Source: Blastobasis lacticolella (Eukaryota; Arthropoda; Insecta; Lepidoptera; Blastobasidae). Taken from it: DNA of 64,000 nucleotides. The DNA is taken from contig LR990044.1 of NCBI GenBank assembly GCA_905147135.1, forward strand, positions 18,731,622-18,795,621, given 5' to 3'. The notes below the pieces were generated by a model, which made no database searches, had not been told where the DNA came from, and was given only the letters and a program-made list of their open reading frames with translations. A program made the translations under genes and the position numbers. Position 1 is the first letter of the stretch, and each line of letters opens with the position of its first letter. This document shows positions 48,173 to 59,159 of the stretch, one piece after another.

Positions 48173-48544
48173 GCACTGGCAGCTCCGTTAGAAATAGTTG
48201 ATAGAAAAGCTTGACTTTCTCCCTCCCCATATTTTCTTATTTGAAGTGTGTAACACCCAGCAGATAACATGTCAACGTTATGTCAAGGAACAGGTAGCAA
48301 ATATTTTTGTGAATTTGGATTTGTGTTTGGGTCGCAGTTAGAACTATAGGGCGAAAATGAGTCGCTTTCGTCTGTACTTTACGTGTACCATACTATTTAA
48401 AAGGACAAACATTTACAGCGATGCACACAGGAGTTGCGGCGGTGGGAATGAGTGTTGCGCCTAGGCCAGCATTTGACAGCCATATCACCTAGTAGTAACT
48501 AAGTTAGTAAAAAACGATGCGACCGATGATCGAGAACACCTATC

Positions 48545-48900
48545 TAGTAGTGTCCAATTGAAGCTTTGGTTTCGGCTTGGTCCACCTTCGGCCAAAAAAG
48601 CCACCTCCGGCTTCGGTCCGAAACCCGGCCGAACCCGAAAGTTTCGTCGAAAGTGGTTTTTATTATTTTTGACTAGGTACTTTTTTATCATCTCTAGATC
48701 AACTTCCAGAGATGATTTAAATTACACATCTATATTTATACATATAAGCCAATAAAAGTTCAATATTAAAGTTTTAAAATAATTTATATTTGTAGCCAAT
48801 CTTGAACATAATTTCTTAGAGCTTTTAACCCATCGGCTTCGGGCGAAGGTAGTCTCGATAGCCGAATAATCGGCTTAGGCCAAAAATCTACCTTCGCTCG
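48545..48900. repeat. TTCGGC-rich repeat and small stem
   Basis: At 48559-48645 TTTCGGC/GGCCGAA words recur, typical of a known lepidopteran TTCGG repeat. At 48843-48896 CGAAGGTAG pairs with CTACCTTCG and AGCCGA with TCGGCT. Confidence 0.55.
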
Positions 48901-49734
48901 CACACTAGCACTACCAATAACACCACCCCGCAATCCCTGGTCAGCCTCCAGCTAATGCACTATCTCTCATTCGCAACTGCGAGCTGCGGTCTAAACTATG
49001 GCAAGTAAAGGGGGGAGGGGGGACATTCCGGCGTCGAACAGTGAGTAGTTAGCAAACTTGGCCGTCGCCGGCGAGATCGATGGTCCAGCACAACGGCGCA
49101 TGTCAAACAATGATATCATAGTGGTGCTTATGGCTCCAGTCACCTGCCCTACACCTACGCTGTACCAAATACGCGGAAAGCCGACCGCTGACTCACTCGG
49201 CATTGCCGCAATATTGTGATATATTTTCGATCGATGAATCACGGTGCACGATAGTTTGTTTGCTTACAGTACACAGATAGATAAAACATGGCGTGGAGCA
49301 ACGAAAATTACGTCTACGCAGTTCGTTAGTATGGGTCCTTTCGAACGTAAGCTGTCCCAAGTTGTTACATCAACAGGTCGGAGATTGCATAGTCACAAGT
49401 TTTCCAAAACACCCCCCCTGGCAGTGCCAAGGTCTCAAAGAAAAAGTCAAACTCGTTTCACGGAGTTCGTTCGTGTCTGATACTTTCCATCATGAAGCCA
49501 ATATTTGGTTTTGATAGGCAGTTAGTATATGTGCTGATTAAATTTGAACTTAGTACACAGGTTGAGTTAATTTGCGGTTACGTTACCATTTATTCAGTAA
49601 CTAGCTTTCCGCCCGCGTTAACTATTTTACCACAAATTGTATTTAACTCTATTAATATGTATACTGTTGGTACTTAATAAATAAATATCTAGCGAGGCTG
49701 CGATGTGAAATAGCATTTGTCCATCTTCAGGTAC

Positions 49735-49805
49735 TAAACTAGATTTTCGTAACCAAAAGACAGACAAAAGTTACTCCCATATTTATAATATTAGTAGGGA
49801 TGTTT
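49735..49805 (+). repeat. repeat end (TTTATAATATTAGTAGGGAT type)
   Basis: CCATATTTATAATATTAGTA then GGGAT is a very common lepidopteran repeat terminus. Confidence 0.5.
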
Positions 49806-51090
49806 ACGCCACCGCCTTAGCGCCACTTCCACCAAACACAGAACAGAAAAAAGAAACGTAATCGCATGACATGACAATACACGATAAATTGGCCATAAAA
49901 ATTAATATCGTCCCGTAAAATTAAATCTGCCCGTAAAAGAGAGCCCCATAAAAACAAAATGTCTGCGGCAAGGGGTATAAAGATGCGTCGCGGGTGATAT
50001 CGGTTGTTTTAATGTAATTAAGCTCCCGTGCTGACTCGGCTTTCGCAGGCCGCGTGTGAGGTGCGACTTGCCGGAGTGAACTTCGCCGCCGCTGTTGTGA
50101 GGTCGCAGACAAGTTAATTCAGTCTTATTTATGTACCGTCTGGCACGACTTGACATTTCATAATAAAACACCGCCGCCGTTCGGAGCTCACTCGCACTAC
50201 AATAGCAACGTTGGCGAGCAGTTTGTTGAACGTCTACTGGGGTTACTTTGCGCCGCTCCAAATAAAAACGTCGAAGACAGCGCGTCTCAGTAGTGACGTA
50301 CACTTGTTACGGAACCCTCGGCACTCGAATGCTTGTAGTTAAAGTGATTGAAGGCCTCTTTTATCGGGCACACACGCGCGCGGTGCATTCCGACATTATC
50401 AACACACGCGCACACATGCATGTGACCGCAAGAAATGCAACTGCGTAGTTTGTTTGTCAAGTACATTATACATACGATACGACATGCGAAAATAAAAAAT
50501 CGTGTCGTTTTCTGCGTATAGCTCGTCTCCGCTTTATGGATCTTTGTCCGTTGTTTACTTCTGTCATTAGCTAAGACTCCCAAAATAGACACCGCAAATG
50601 AATAATTTACTGATGAAAGTGTCGAAATTGCAAGTCACGCCCGTTCTCGCGCGGATAAACGGGTTGAAATGATCAACATCCGGATGAGTCGCGCTCTCGG
50701 ATGGAGTAATGTCCGACGCCGATTGAAAATCAGGCCACTTCCTCTTATTAGCCGGCCATGTTCTTACTGGTTCCTTCCAGAAATAGCCAATGAATGGCCC
50801 GTAAGAGCGGATGCCCGATTAAGTTGGAATACTTCATATGTGAATCGAAATACTCGGCTCGATTTATGGACTTTAAATAAAAATGAAGGCGGTTTATTTA
50901 CATCAGTGATTCAGTGCGGGGTTCGTCGGACGCCCCGGCCGGCCGGTGCCGGCGCGGTGACACATCACTTTCGCCGGCAGCGCGGTGCATTGACAATTCG
51001 GCGTAGGAGCATGTGATGGCGAAAGCGCACGCGATCCGCGGCGGTATCGACTGGTTTGCATCTACTGCGCAGTAAGCCGGGCCGAGTGCA

Positions 51091-51142
51091 CGGGCGGGGA
51101 GGGGGAGGGCCGGGCGGGCGGCGGGGCGGCGGGGCGGAGGGG
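51091..51142 (+). promoter_or_regulatory. G-quadruplex-capable tract near mnb exon 1
   Basis: More than eight runs of three to five G lie within 52 bases of the plus strand (CGGGCGGGGAGGGGGAGGGC and on). It is in mnb intron 1, about 0.85 kb downstream of the start codon, on the non-transcribed side relative to the G-run strand. The potential is seen directly; folding is inferred. Confidence 0.5.
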
Positions 51143-51404
51143 CCGACGAACGCGTAGACGCGCTACGTCACCGCTGCGCGCCGCTCGGAACCGGCCGCGG
51201 CCCGGCCGACAACCTGTGGTAGGCACGCGAGGAATGCGCCTACCCACCCGCCCGCCAGATTGCCGTGGGAGGTGCAACATTACTCCGTTTACATACCGCA
51301 CCCGCAATCTCAAGTGTAAATTAATTGAACATTCTCAAACGGAGCCGCGCATTATAATTGGAAATCAGCGCCGCGCCACGGCTCAACGGCTGTAGGTGCC
51401 CCCG

Positions 51405-51419
51405 GTTGCCGTAAGCAAC
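51405..51419. promoter_or_regulatory. palindromic X-box-like (RFX) site in mnb intron 1
   Basis: GTTGCCGTAAGCAAC has the same structure as the 17.72-kb site (GTTGCC, three bases, inverted half). It lies 570 bp inside intron 1. Confidence 0.35.
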
Positions 51420-51974
51420 AACACACTCGTGCAGCCGATAACTACAGATAACAGGGCCATGAATCGAAAAGCCAGTCGTGATATGACGCAATTCATAAGA
51501 GAATGTGTGAAGATACCATTATCAACGAGTAAACTAAACAAAATATGTAATAGGTAGGTACACGGATTGATATATATTTAAGCATCAATCACGTCAAGTC
51601 TAACTGAAGACGCCGATGAGTGAGCTACAATATTTACGAAACACTGTATTTGTGACAATGGTTTGTTTGATTTTAATATTTATAGAGAAGACACCTGTAC
51701 GAAAGGCCGCAGTAATGAAATTGATGGCATTCGAGTTGGTAGGTGAGTTCCGAAACTTAGTACTGAGCACCTAATATTAAGCACGAGGCCGTTATCGAAG
51801 CCGTGACATGAAGTTAAGTTTGAGTAAAATGTACCTATGGTTCGTCGCTTTTCGAAGCAACTGCGCAATTCTCCGACAGAGTTCGAGGAATCCATTACGG
51901 GCGGCCGCCTTGACATATCGCTATTTGATTCGGAGTGGAGCTGGGCAGCCTCCGCGCGTTCCGATTGCACTCAC

Positions 51975-52005
51975 CTTCGGCGGGCTCCTCTTGTTGAATA
52001 GACAT
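51975..52005 (-). CDS. mnb: minibrain exon 1, coding start
   Basis: The minus strand carries an ATG at 52005-52003, ten codons reading MSIQQEEPAE plus one base, then donor GAAG|GTGAGTGC, a near-perfect splice donor. The one-base overhang matches the phase-1 start of exon 2, 5.2 kb downstream. The joined N-terminus is MSIQQEEPAEV followed by the glycine-rich stretch. Upstream of the ATG the sequence is AT-moderate and looks like a 5' UTR, then becomes CpG-rich. The start codon context (GAGTT before ATG) is weak but acceptable. What is seen: start codon, donor and phase match. What is inferred: that this is the exon used with exon 2, since other first exons could splice to it instead. Confidence 0.72.
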
Positions 52006-52600
52006 AACTCAGTGTCCACACACTTAGCACGCTCCACTGGCGAACAATAACAAAACAACGATGTAATTATCACTGGCACTTATGAAACAAAAGGGCACAA
52101 TTGCGGACCACACACGTCAAATGTTATAAAGAAACAAAGAAACACTCGAGGCACCCGTGAGTAGATCGAGCTCATCGTTCGTGAGGGCAGGTGAGGCGCG
52201 CTCGTCATATTTTCGTGTGTCTGGTTGGTAGGTCCGCCAGACGTGTTTTTTCAGTGGATTCGGTGGGGCGGTTTGTTTAGTTGTTAGACGGTTCAACTCG
52301 GAATGTGTGTCGCCGGAGCGTCCTTGCGCGGTGCGCGGCGCGTCCGCGTGTTATTGTTGTGCAACAATGTTTATACACGTGGCGTTGTTGATGCGTACTG
52401 GGCGCGCGGTGCGTCGATAAGGGAGCGCGAAGCGGTGCGCGCGCGCGACTCGCCCGCCGCAACTAACGCGCGAGCGGACGCTCTCGCTGGTAATAACCGA
52501 GCGGAAGGCCACGTGATTCAGATGACAAACATGTCGGTAAACTCCACGCCGTGCGCGACGCCGCACACTGACCGACCGCCGGTAACGTTTTATCGATGAG
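52006..52600 (-). promoter_or_regulatory. probable mnb 5' UTR and promoter region
   Basis: This stretch lies immediately upstream of the mnb start codon on the minus strand. The proximal 130 bases are typical 5' UTR-like sequence. A TATA-like TTTATAAC is present on the minus strand at 52130-52121. From about 52140 to 52600 the sequence is CpG-rich with many GCGCG steps. No convincing initiator/DPE pair could be placed, so the transcription start is not defined. The call rests on position and composition. Confidence 0.4.
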
Positions 52601-52744
52601 CGATTTATACGATATGTCTGCGACTGGGTAGACCTGGAGACAGCATTCTTTGCATTCTTTGTGAATCGATAACGCTTAAAGACACTGTGGCACAATTTTA
52701 TTCAATTCCATACCAACATTTGAGCGCCTAGTAACAGCCAAGAT

Positions 52745-53272
52745 CTAGTCGATCGACTCGGAAAAAAGAATCGACAGAGCTCCGGAACAACGCCGCGCAT
52801 AAAAGCAAGGTCCTTCCGCCCGCCGGCCGGTTGCCAGCCGCGCAATTTCTCCGATTGTATGCAAATCCTCGGGGCAAACAGCGGATGAAAAAGCACCGGC
52901 GACGCAGCCGGCGCGGGCACCTGCGCGGGCGGCGGGCGGCAATCCGCCCCAGAGCCGCACCGTAAACAATCCCGCCGCGATATTATTCCTGAATGGTGTC
53001 CAGCCACATCTTATCTCCCACATATCGACCGACGTCTTGTCGAGCAGGATTTTATTAGCCGTTACATTTTCAACTGGTGAATAATTCAGCGGGCTCTCTA
53101 TTAGCACTCGGGCGAATAATGCATCCACTCGATTTTCATAGTGACAAGGACGCTCGGGCGGCAGCATAAACACGGCATAATCGGCCCCATTTGCATCGCC
53201 TTGGCCGCGCGGCCCGCGGCCCGCCCGCCCCGGCCTGCAGTGAGGAAACAGATCGCTGCTTGCCGACATCAT
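52745..53272 (-). other. unassigned 175-codon GC-rich open frame
   Basis: Minus-strand ATG frame starting MMSASSDLFPHC and containing ESPLNYSPVENVTANKIL. It is upstream of mnb. No family, signal peptide or clear splice sites are recognised, and GC richness favours chance openness. It could instead be part of an upstream mnb exon. Confidence 0.2.
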
Positions 53273-54342
53273 TACGTCTAAAACTACGATATCTTAATAA
53301 CCCAGTCTCAAATAGACAGAGAAAAATGTATGTCTATAAACAACGAATAAAAATCTTATTATTTTTAATATTATGTTATAATACTAAGTTATCTTCCAGC
53401 ATCTAAAAGTATCCATCCATCTTGCTGACCGATCTTCCTCAAAACCATGTTTATTTATTGTTACGATGATGTTGTATTTGTATCGTATATACCATAATAT
53501 AGTCTAACAGCCAACAATAAATTAAAAATTAAACTACTCCGTCACATTCCGTACGCGATATGCAATAAACTACACCACCATACCATAAATCCTATCCACG
53601 GCTGCTATTCTCGAGACCGGCGCGTTTCATGCGAAACGTAGACACACGCGGCTAACAATTGCACTCCATGTAAATGAGACTTCGCGGTCGATAGCTTACA
53701 CCCATACGCGGCGTGCTGAACAAACAACATTACCTACACAGTATTGCAATATGTTATTATCCTGTTGACGCGGCACTGGCGCCCGGCGCCACACCACTCG
53801 AGGTGAAACTCATTATCTTTTTTGCTCAATCTCCGCCGGTGGAAAAACATAAACGGTTGGCCGGCGGATTATCTGACACTAAGTCCATCGATACGATGAG
53901 TAGTCGACTGGCTGCATCTAGTTTTGCGGCTGCAGTTTAATTCCATACGACTCGAGCCAACTCGTGCAGTAGGAGTTACAGTAGTTTTACAAGACGAGAT
54001 GCTCAAAACGTCAGCGCGACGGGAATACGCGTGTTTTGTAGTGTTGTTAACAGGACCGTAACAGTTAGAGGCGCGATTCAGCTGATGAGGCGGGGCACCA
54101 GCAACACCATTTGAATCCCTTAAAGACTTTCGCGGGAGTTCCCGCTAACTGTTAACGACGTGCGAGAACCACTCTGCCTCGAACACGTGATAATAACTCC
54201 GTTCACTACCTTTAGTGGCGCGCTGGGGGATCCATTTACTTGGCATCGGGTTAGAGTAGTTTTATATACGTACATCCTTTTCCTTTTTATATAATAGTGG
54301 GGGGTGAACGTGCAAGCCGGTCATTTGATGGAGTTAAAAGGA

Positions 54343-54395
54343 AAGGACAACTGCTACCCATAGACATCCGCAACACCACGCGTTGCGAATCCATA
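54343..54395 (+). repeat. dispersed lepidopteran repeat fragment (family A)
   Basis: CTACCCATAGACATCCGCAA then CACCACGCGTTGCGAATCC is a short plus-oriented match. Confidence 0.55.
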
Positions 54396-54766
54396 AACAA
54401 TCACTGGGAAAATACATTGCGATAATACAAAAATACCCATTTGTGGTGAAAAACATAATATTTATAGCGTATCTACACTGGACATTCCAAGAATAACTAA
54501 TTAGTTAATGACTGAAACAACATTTTATTGTAAACACAAATTGAAACAACACTTAGTTATCTGTAATGACGACGGACGGGTTTGATATCGTCGAAATAAG
54601 ATAGTTGTCACATCCTCTCTGTTTCTTAATTATTTCCTGTTCCGTTATATCAGATGAGGGTAAGTCACAATCGATTGAAGATGGTCAAGCCTGAAACTAG
54701 AAACAGACAATTCACTCTAGCCCATGAGTCCAGACTGTACTGTTCGGGAAACATATTGACAGGCAA

Positions 54767-54802
54767 AGCGTTCCATTACTTAGTCCTAAGTAATGGAACG
54801 CT
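54767..54802. repeat. perfect 17-bp hairpin with 2-nt loop
   Basis: AGCGTTCCATTACTTAG (54767-54783) and CTAAGTAATGGAACGCT (54786-54802) are exact reverse complements separated by TC. Confidence 0.9.
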
Positions 54803-55029
54803 CCGAGCATCTAGCCAAAGCGGTTAGAACGTGATAGCTGGTATCATCATCACCCACTTGCCCCACTTAGTCCCACTAATAGACTCGTATCTTATTAACG
54901 TTAAACCCTGTCACTCATCATCTCGGGTACTGCTGAAAATCCCGACGTCTAGGGGGAACTGGAGGAAGAGTCTAGGAGAGAGCGTCTGTAGCCTAACAAT
55001 CTTTTCTGAGTTTTATACATTAGTTAAAT

Positions 55030-55175
55030 ACTAACCGATGCGATCTTACGGTGAGGGAAGACATCGTGATGAAACCTGCACTTCAGCCGACTGAATTTGT
55101 AACCACGATAAAATCTGGTTAGGTTTCCCTGTTGCGGTCACGGAGGTCAGATAGCAGTTGCTCTACTGTAATTCT
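55030..55175. repeat. common lepidopteran repeat fragment
   Basis: CGATCTTACGGTGAGGGAAG, ACATCGTGATGAAACCTGCA and CCTGTTGCGGTCACGGAGGT, then CAGATAGCAG, are hallmark words of repeats found across moths and butterflies. Confidence 0.65.
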
Positions 55176-55429
55176 CTGATCTGCCAAACCCCGGAACCTC
55201 GCGCGCGAGACATTAACGCCAAGATTGTTTTTTATTTTATACGGCAGAGAAACAAGCAAGTGTGATGGAAAAATTTGGTCTTGGAGATGACTAGATTTGG
55301 AACGTATCCAAATCCTCCCCGGGGCACGTGTAGTTGGCTCCTTGTGCCCCGAAGGCGGAAAGGTGCTGTCGGAGCCAATTATCATCATACAATTCGTACA
55401 AATCTTAGGAGGTTCTAGCACCCCAAATA

Positions 55430-55690
55430 GGTAGCTAGCGCACCGGAGGCCCTGCCGGCGGCCCCACGCGGTGTAACGGCCAGCGGAGCGCCCGCGCGTC
55501 TGGCCGTTCACCCGGAGCCCGAGGCCCGCGAGGGGGCAAGCCGAAACGCGCGCGAAATCCACGCGCCCACCGGACACTGTCTAGCTAGCTAGTCACTCAC
55601 TACCGGTCGGTTGGCGGTTAGCCGGCGCGCGCGCAGCCCACATGTAAACACGAGGTGGGTTTGGCTCACCGTTCTGGGGTGGAGCGGTGG
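55430..55690 (-). promoter_or_regulatory. CpG-rich island with a minus-strand donor-like site
   Basis: A GC-rich stretch with GCGCGCGCGC. On the minus strand CCCCAGAACG|GTGAGCC (junction near 55670) resembles the end of a non-coding first exon. It lies 3.6 kb upstream of the mnb ATG and could be an alternative mnb promoter. Evidence is compositional only. Confidence 0.2.
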
Positions 55691-56121
55691 TGTTGGGATG
55701 CCTTTTTGAAACATCTGGCGCAGTGCGAAGTTTTATAAACAAAAGTATACACGAGCGTACAGAAACAATTTACGAGCAATTAAAAAAGGTCTCTATGTAC
55801 GAAGAAGTATCAACTTTAGGACTTCGGAAATCAGCCTGGGAACATTATGAAACAGTTTGCAACAATTGGAAATACCAGTGCACTCACATTACATACACAC
55901 AGTACACTAAAATTCTAAAAAACCGTCGCGGGCGCTTAAATTGTGCAACCAGTCTCCTGGTCCCCAGCGGAAGACTCCTCAACCTTGCGTCGCCAACGGT
56001 ATTAGGAGACACAGGTGCTGAAGTTCGGCTAGCCTCAACCTACGAAAGCCTACGAAACGGTCACCTATCCATTTCCGGGACATTGCGAGCATTGCATAAG
56101 CATTGCGACCAGTGCCAATGA
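55687..56121 (+). other. unassigned 144-codon open frame
   Basis: The plus-strand frame contains FINKSIHERTETIYEQLKKV and GLRKSAWEHYETVCNNWKYQ, a protein-like composition with several W, Y, C and K residues, and ends HKHCDQCQ. No ATG start is at its beginning. I do not recognise a domain; a transposon relic is plausible given the RTE remnant 300 bp downstream. Confidence 0.25.
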
Positions 56122-56177
56122 GATTAGACTCCAAGCTCGTCGGCAATCCATTATATCTAAAGAACTTTTTTTATACT

Positions 56178-56250
56178 ACACACTCACTCAATGACAAACA
56201 AGCAGACAGCCCACCTTATGATTTACGGTAACCGTCGGTTGCATACAACA
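56178..56250 (+). repeat. dispersed lepidopteran repeat fragment (family A)
   Basis: CTCAATGACAAACAAGCAGA, CAGCCCACCTTATGATTTAC and GGTAACCGTCG match the head of the family. Confidence 0.55.
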
Positions 56251-56449
56251 TCTCTTATTCTCTATGATTCATGCACCAAGCTATATTGTAACGAAAATAC
56301 AGAACGGCAGGTGCGTTGTCACTGTCAGGACTGTGGGGCATAATGTAATATGACACATATTTTAATAAATATGTAGTTCTGAAACTAATTGCAGCGAAGA
56401 CATGGCCTGCAACAGTGCAGATTCTATAACCATTTGCATCTAATAGGCG

Positions 56450-56820
56450 AAGATGAGGTCAAGTGCACAGATCAGGTTAGATACCAGCTATACTAAGCAC
56501 AACCGAACATTGGCGGATTGGGCCAATGTGTGGAGATTTTCGAAAGACTGCGTCCGTAACACCTGCGTTCACAATATCGTTCACTGGTGCAACTGCAAGA
56601 GTGCCGGCTTCGATGGTGTGGTCACGTCTTGCGCAGACTCACAGTGAACAAAAATGTTTGGCAACGCCAGCCCCGCCAGACTCGGGGGGAGAGGCCGGTC
56701 GAAGAAGCGAGAAGGCTTCATGACCATAACATCGTTGACATGCGTCACGTGTCACACCAAAGATGCCGAAGACCTAGCGAAACGAACCAAGAGGTCCGCG
56801 AGAGTGCAACCGTGTTTTAA
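56450..56820 (+). mobile_element. RTE-type retrotransposon C-terminal remnant, frameshifted
   Basis: One plus frame gives LQECRLRWCGHVLRR. Another gives GRGRSKKREGF, a linker, and DAEDLAKRTKRSARVQP. Together they follow the RTE ORF2 C-terminal order LRWxGHVxRR, GRPKKRW, DAEDRxKW. At least one frameshift separates them. Confidence 0.7.
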
Positions 56821-56924
56821 CGTCATGTTGTTGATGGTGATGATGAACATGTCACATATTTTCTGTCTTATTTTCACATATTTCACTTTTAAAGCGTTAT
56901 CAAGGTCCAGAACATAACTACCTA

Positions 56925-57000
56925 GGCATTCGACCGCTATCTCGCCTGGTGATAAGGTACGTTGCGGCTGAAGATGGGGCACGCCTAGAAACAGCGTATT
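56925..57000 (-). mobile_element. LINE ORF C-terminal fragment, reversed
   Basis: The minus strand contains CCCCATCTTCAGCCGCAACG then TTATCACCAGGCGAGATAGC and GGTCGAATGCC, which parallels the LINE end at 25.68-25.74 kb (CCATCTTCGACCGCATCGTC, CACCAGGTGAGATGGCGGTC). Confidence 0.6.
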
Positions 57001-58740
57001 TACTGCTGCAGCTGGGAGGAGTGCCGATTATACTGTACGGGGAACACCCTCCCCAGGCAGGTCATTTCAATACTCCGTTTTTATTTATCTTCTTCAAAGT
57101 TGGGAAATGAAGGACAGGTGTAAAATATCGGTGCATTATTGGACATGTCTCTGTATTTATCTTCAACTGCATGCAAGAGCTTCTTCTCTCTTTTAGAGAG
57201 ATTTTATTTAAAGAAACAGCTTAGATGTTCTTAGCTAGTTCAATTAAAATAGCTTAGTAGCTTGGGATATATTTCAGTACAAGTTTGACTTTTTCGGGGT
57301 GTTTCCGTCGATCGGGTTTAACTCAATTTATACTCTGCGTCATATCGTTATAGTATGAGTCTTGCGTATTCGTTTTCTGACTGCATATTCATCATTAGTC
57401 TTATTGTAAATGTTTGTTGCTATCTGTTCACTTCCAATGCCTTAAATCAAACTGACTATAAGTGCTATATCACTGTTCGATTTCTTTATGGTTCTCGTCA
57501 TCGGAACTACCCACCACCTATCAATGAAAACCCTTGAATTGGACAGTCGAGTCTGGACTGTCTGATCAGACAGTTTGAGTGATCGCCTTGAGCTCCATTT
57601 ATTTGAAAAAAAAAAAAGCAACAATTAGTTAAAAAAAGTAGCATGATTGTCTAGAAGATACCTATTTGTAGTCCCTCTAGACTTGAAGGCTGCATGGTTA
57701 CAATTTTCGGAAAACAGTGACGCAGGCCCAGACATCAACTCTAAAGCAAATGAGTGCAAATCGCTGAGTACAAGATGGTCTAAGGAGTAAGCAACCAATA
57801 ATTGGTTTCGAAATTAAAATTTACGTACAAGACAACACCTCAACTAGGGTAGGTTGAGACTTTAGACCGCATCTGATTCCAAGCATCACAGCATCTATGG
57901 TGATGCTAGCTCTTTTAATTCTGGCGGTTTTATTCGTGTGCTGCCTTATGTACCACCATTCCATTCTGTATAAAAATACCAGTTTATCAAAGCGAAAAAG
58001 TACTTGTACTACTTTGTTATTTTGCAGGGGCCCTGCCAGAATTCAAATAAGAAGCTATTCAATATTGGGGGGAACACAAAAATGTTCAAGACAAATTCAC
58101 CGGCAACGGTGACAAGGGTCAATGTATTAAAAGGCCTCTTGGGCGCTCCTCTGGTTTTTTAGCCACTGTCTGTCGGCGCGAGCAGACCTCGCTATAGGGT
58201 GCAATTACTTAGCACTTCCTCAATTTGCCTGTCAAATAAGATAAAGATGAACTGGAAACAATAACAATGGTTATTAATTAGCTTTCGCTTGGCTGGCTCC
58301 AACTTTTTGCCGGCTCCCCGTGCGGATTCATTATGTATTATAATGATATTTATTACGGCACGATGGCTCGTCTACCCTTTAAAGATTACAATTGCGTCGT
58401 CCTCGTGTTCCATTGCTCGACCCAACGTTTGTTTACAAGTTTAAAGTGCAGCCGTTATCTCTTTTAAATTGTATTGCGTACATTACTTATGAGTATTTAG
58501 ATAATGTGTTGTTATCAACGCAGTACCTAGTATTTCTTAAAACTCATAATAAAATTCGGATCACGAGTTCAACATAGCAACAATCGTTTTAGGTAGACGA
58601 AGATGGAACGCTACATTATGTTTGGATGGTACGGTAACATTGTCAGAAATAGTTGAGATTGAAAATTATCTTTAGGGAATAGAGACACGGTATTTGCTGT
58701 TTATCTCTACCTCGACAACTCCTACTTCTATTTTGACGAA
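57001..58740. other. intergenic AT-rich sequence
   Basis: Contains the perfect 18-nt palindrome ACTGTCTGATCAGACAGT at 57557-57574 and a run of A at 57607-57617. No genes are recognised. Confidence 0.4.
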
Positions 58741-58972
58741 CTGAAAGGTTCAGTGGTTAACAGACGTGGTCTATCACGCAGAGGTCCCGAGTTCGTTTCC
58801 CGGCCGAGCGGAAATTGAAATGGTGAATTTTAATTTCTGTTTCGGGTCTGGATGTAATATCTATAATAAGTATATATGTATTTATAAAAGGAGTTTATCA
58901 GTTTAACACAAGCTTAGCTTACTTTGGAGCTAATGTCGCTGCGTGAATTGTCCAAGGATATATTTATTTACC
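58741..58972 (+). mobile_element. tRNA-derived SINE
   Basis: The head carries an A-box-like GGTTCAGTGGTTAACAGACG (58747-58766) and a B-box-like AGTTCGTTTCC (58790-58800), spaced as in a tRNA gene. The body has TTCGGGTCTGGATGTAATAT and CTATAATAAGTATATATGTA, and the 3' part ACACAAGCTTAGCTTACTTT through CCAAGGATATATTTATTTA. This order is familiar from lepidopteran SINEs with a LINE-derived tail. RNA polymerase III transcription would start near 58741. Confidence 0.8.
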
Positions 58973-59159
58973 ATTTTGACCTATTTACCAAACAAAATCA
59001 TTTTTCTATCGCCTGTCTGTCACCATTCCGCCGAAACCCGATCCTGTGGCCGACTTCGGAAGGTCAATGACTGCGCAGCATTCCCTTGACTTCCGAAATG
59101 CGAACCGGCAAACGTCGTGGCCGCCTTCGATGGGAAATACCAGTACCACTAGTACATAG

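Larger units (their letters stand above)
46733..51974 (-). other. mnb intron 1 (5.2 kb)
   Basis: This intron lies between the exon 1 donor and the exon 2 acceptor. It holds a solitary minisatellite-like unit, a reversed LINE 3' tail at 47.3 kb, a 30-bp direct duplication at 48.1 kb, TTCGG-rich repeat sequence at 48.5-48.9 kb, a repeat end at 49.8 kb and a G-rich tract at 51.1 kb near exon 1. The plus-strand frame at 49244-49480 follows an acceptor-like TTGCTTACAG but matches nothing known to me. Confidence 0.75.
53273..55025. other. intergenic sequence with one perfect hairpin
   Basis: Mostly AT-rich. A family A repeat fragment is at 54343-54395 and a perfect palindromic hairpin at 54767-54802. 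No genes are recognised. Confidence 0.45.

Noticed and set aside
52247..52290. Initiator TCAGT with downstream AGACG as a core promoter
   Set aside because: The spacing is about +34 instead of +28 and the orientation is opposite to mnb.
55119..55577. 152-codon minus-strand frame as a gene
   Set aside because: Its 3' part (LLSDLRDRNRET) is the translation of a common lepidopteran repeat and the rest is GC-rich. No coding signature beyond openness.
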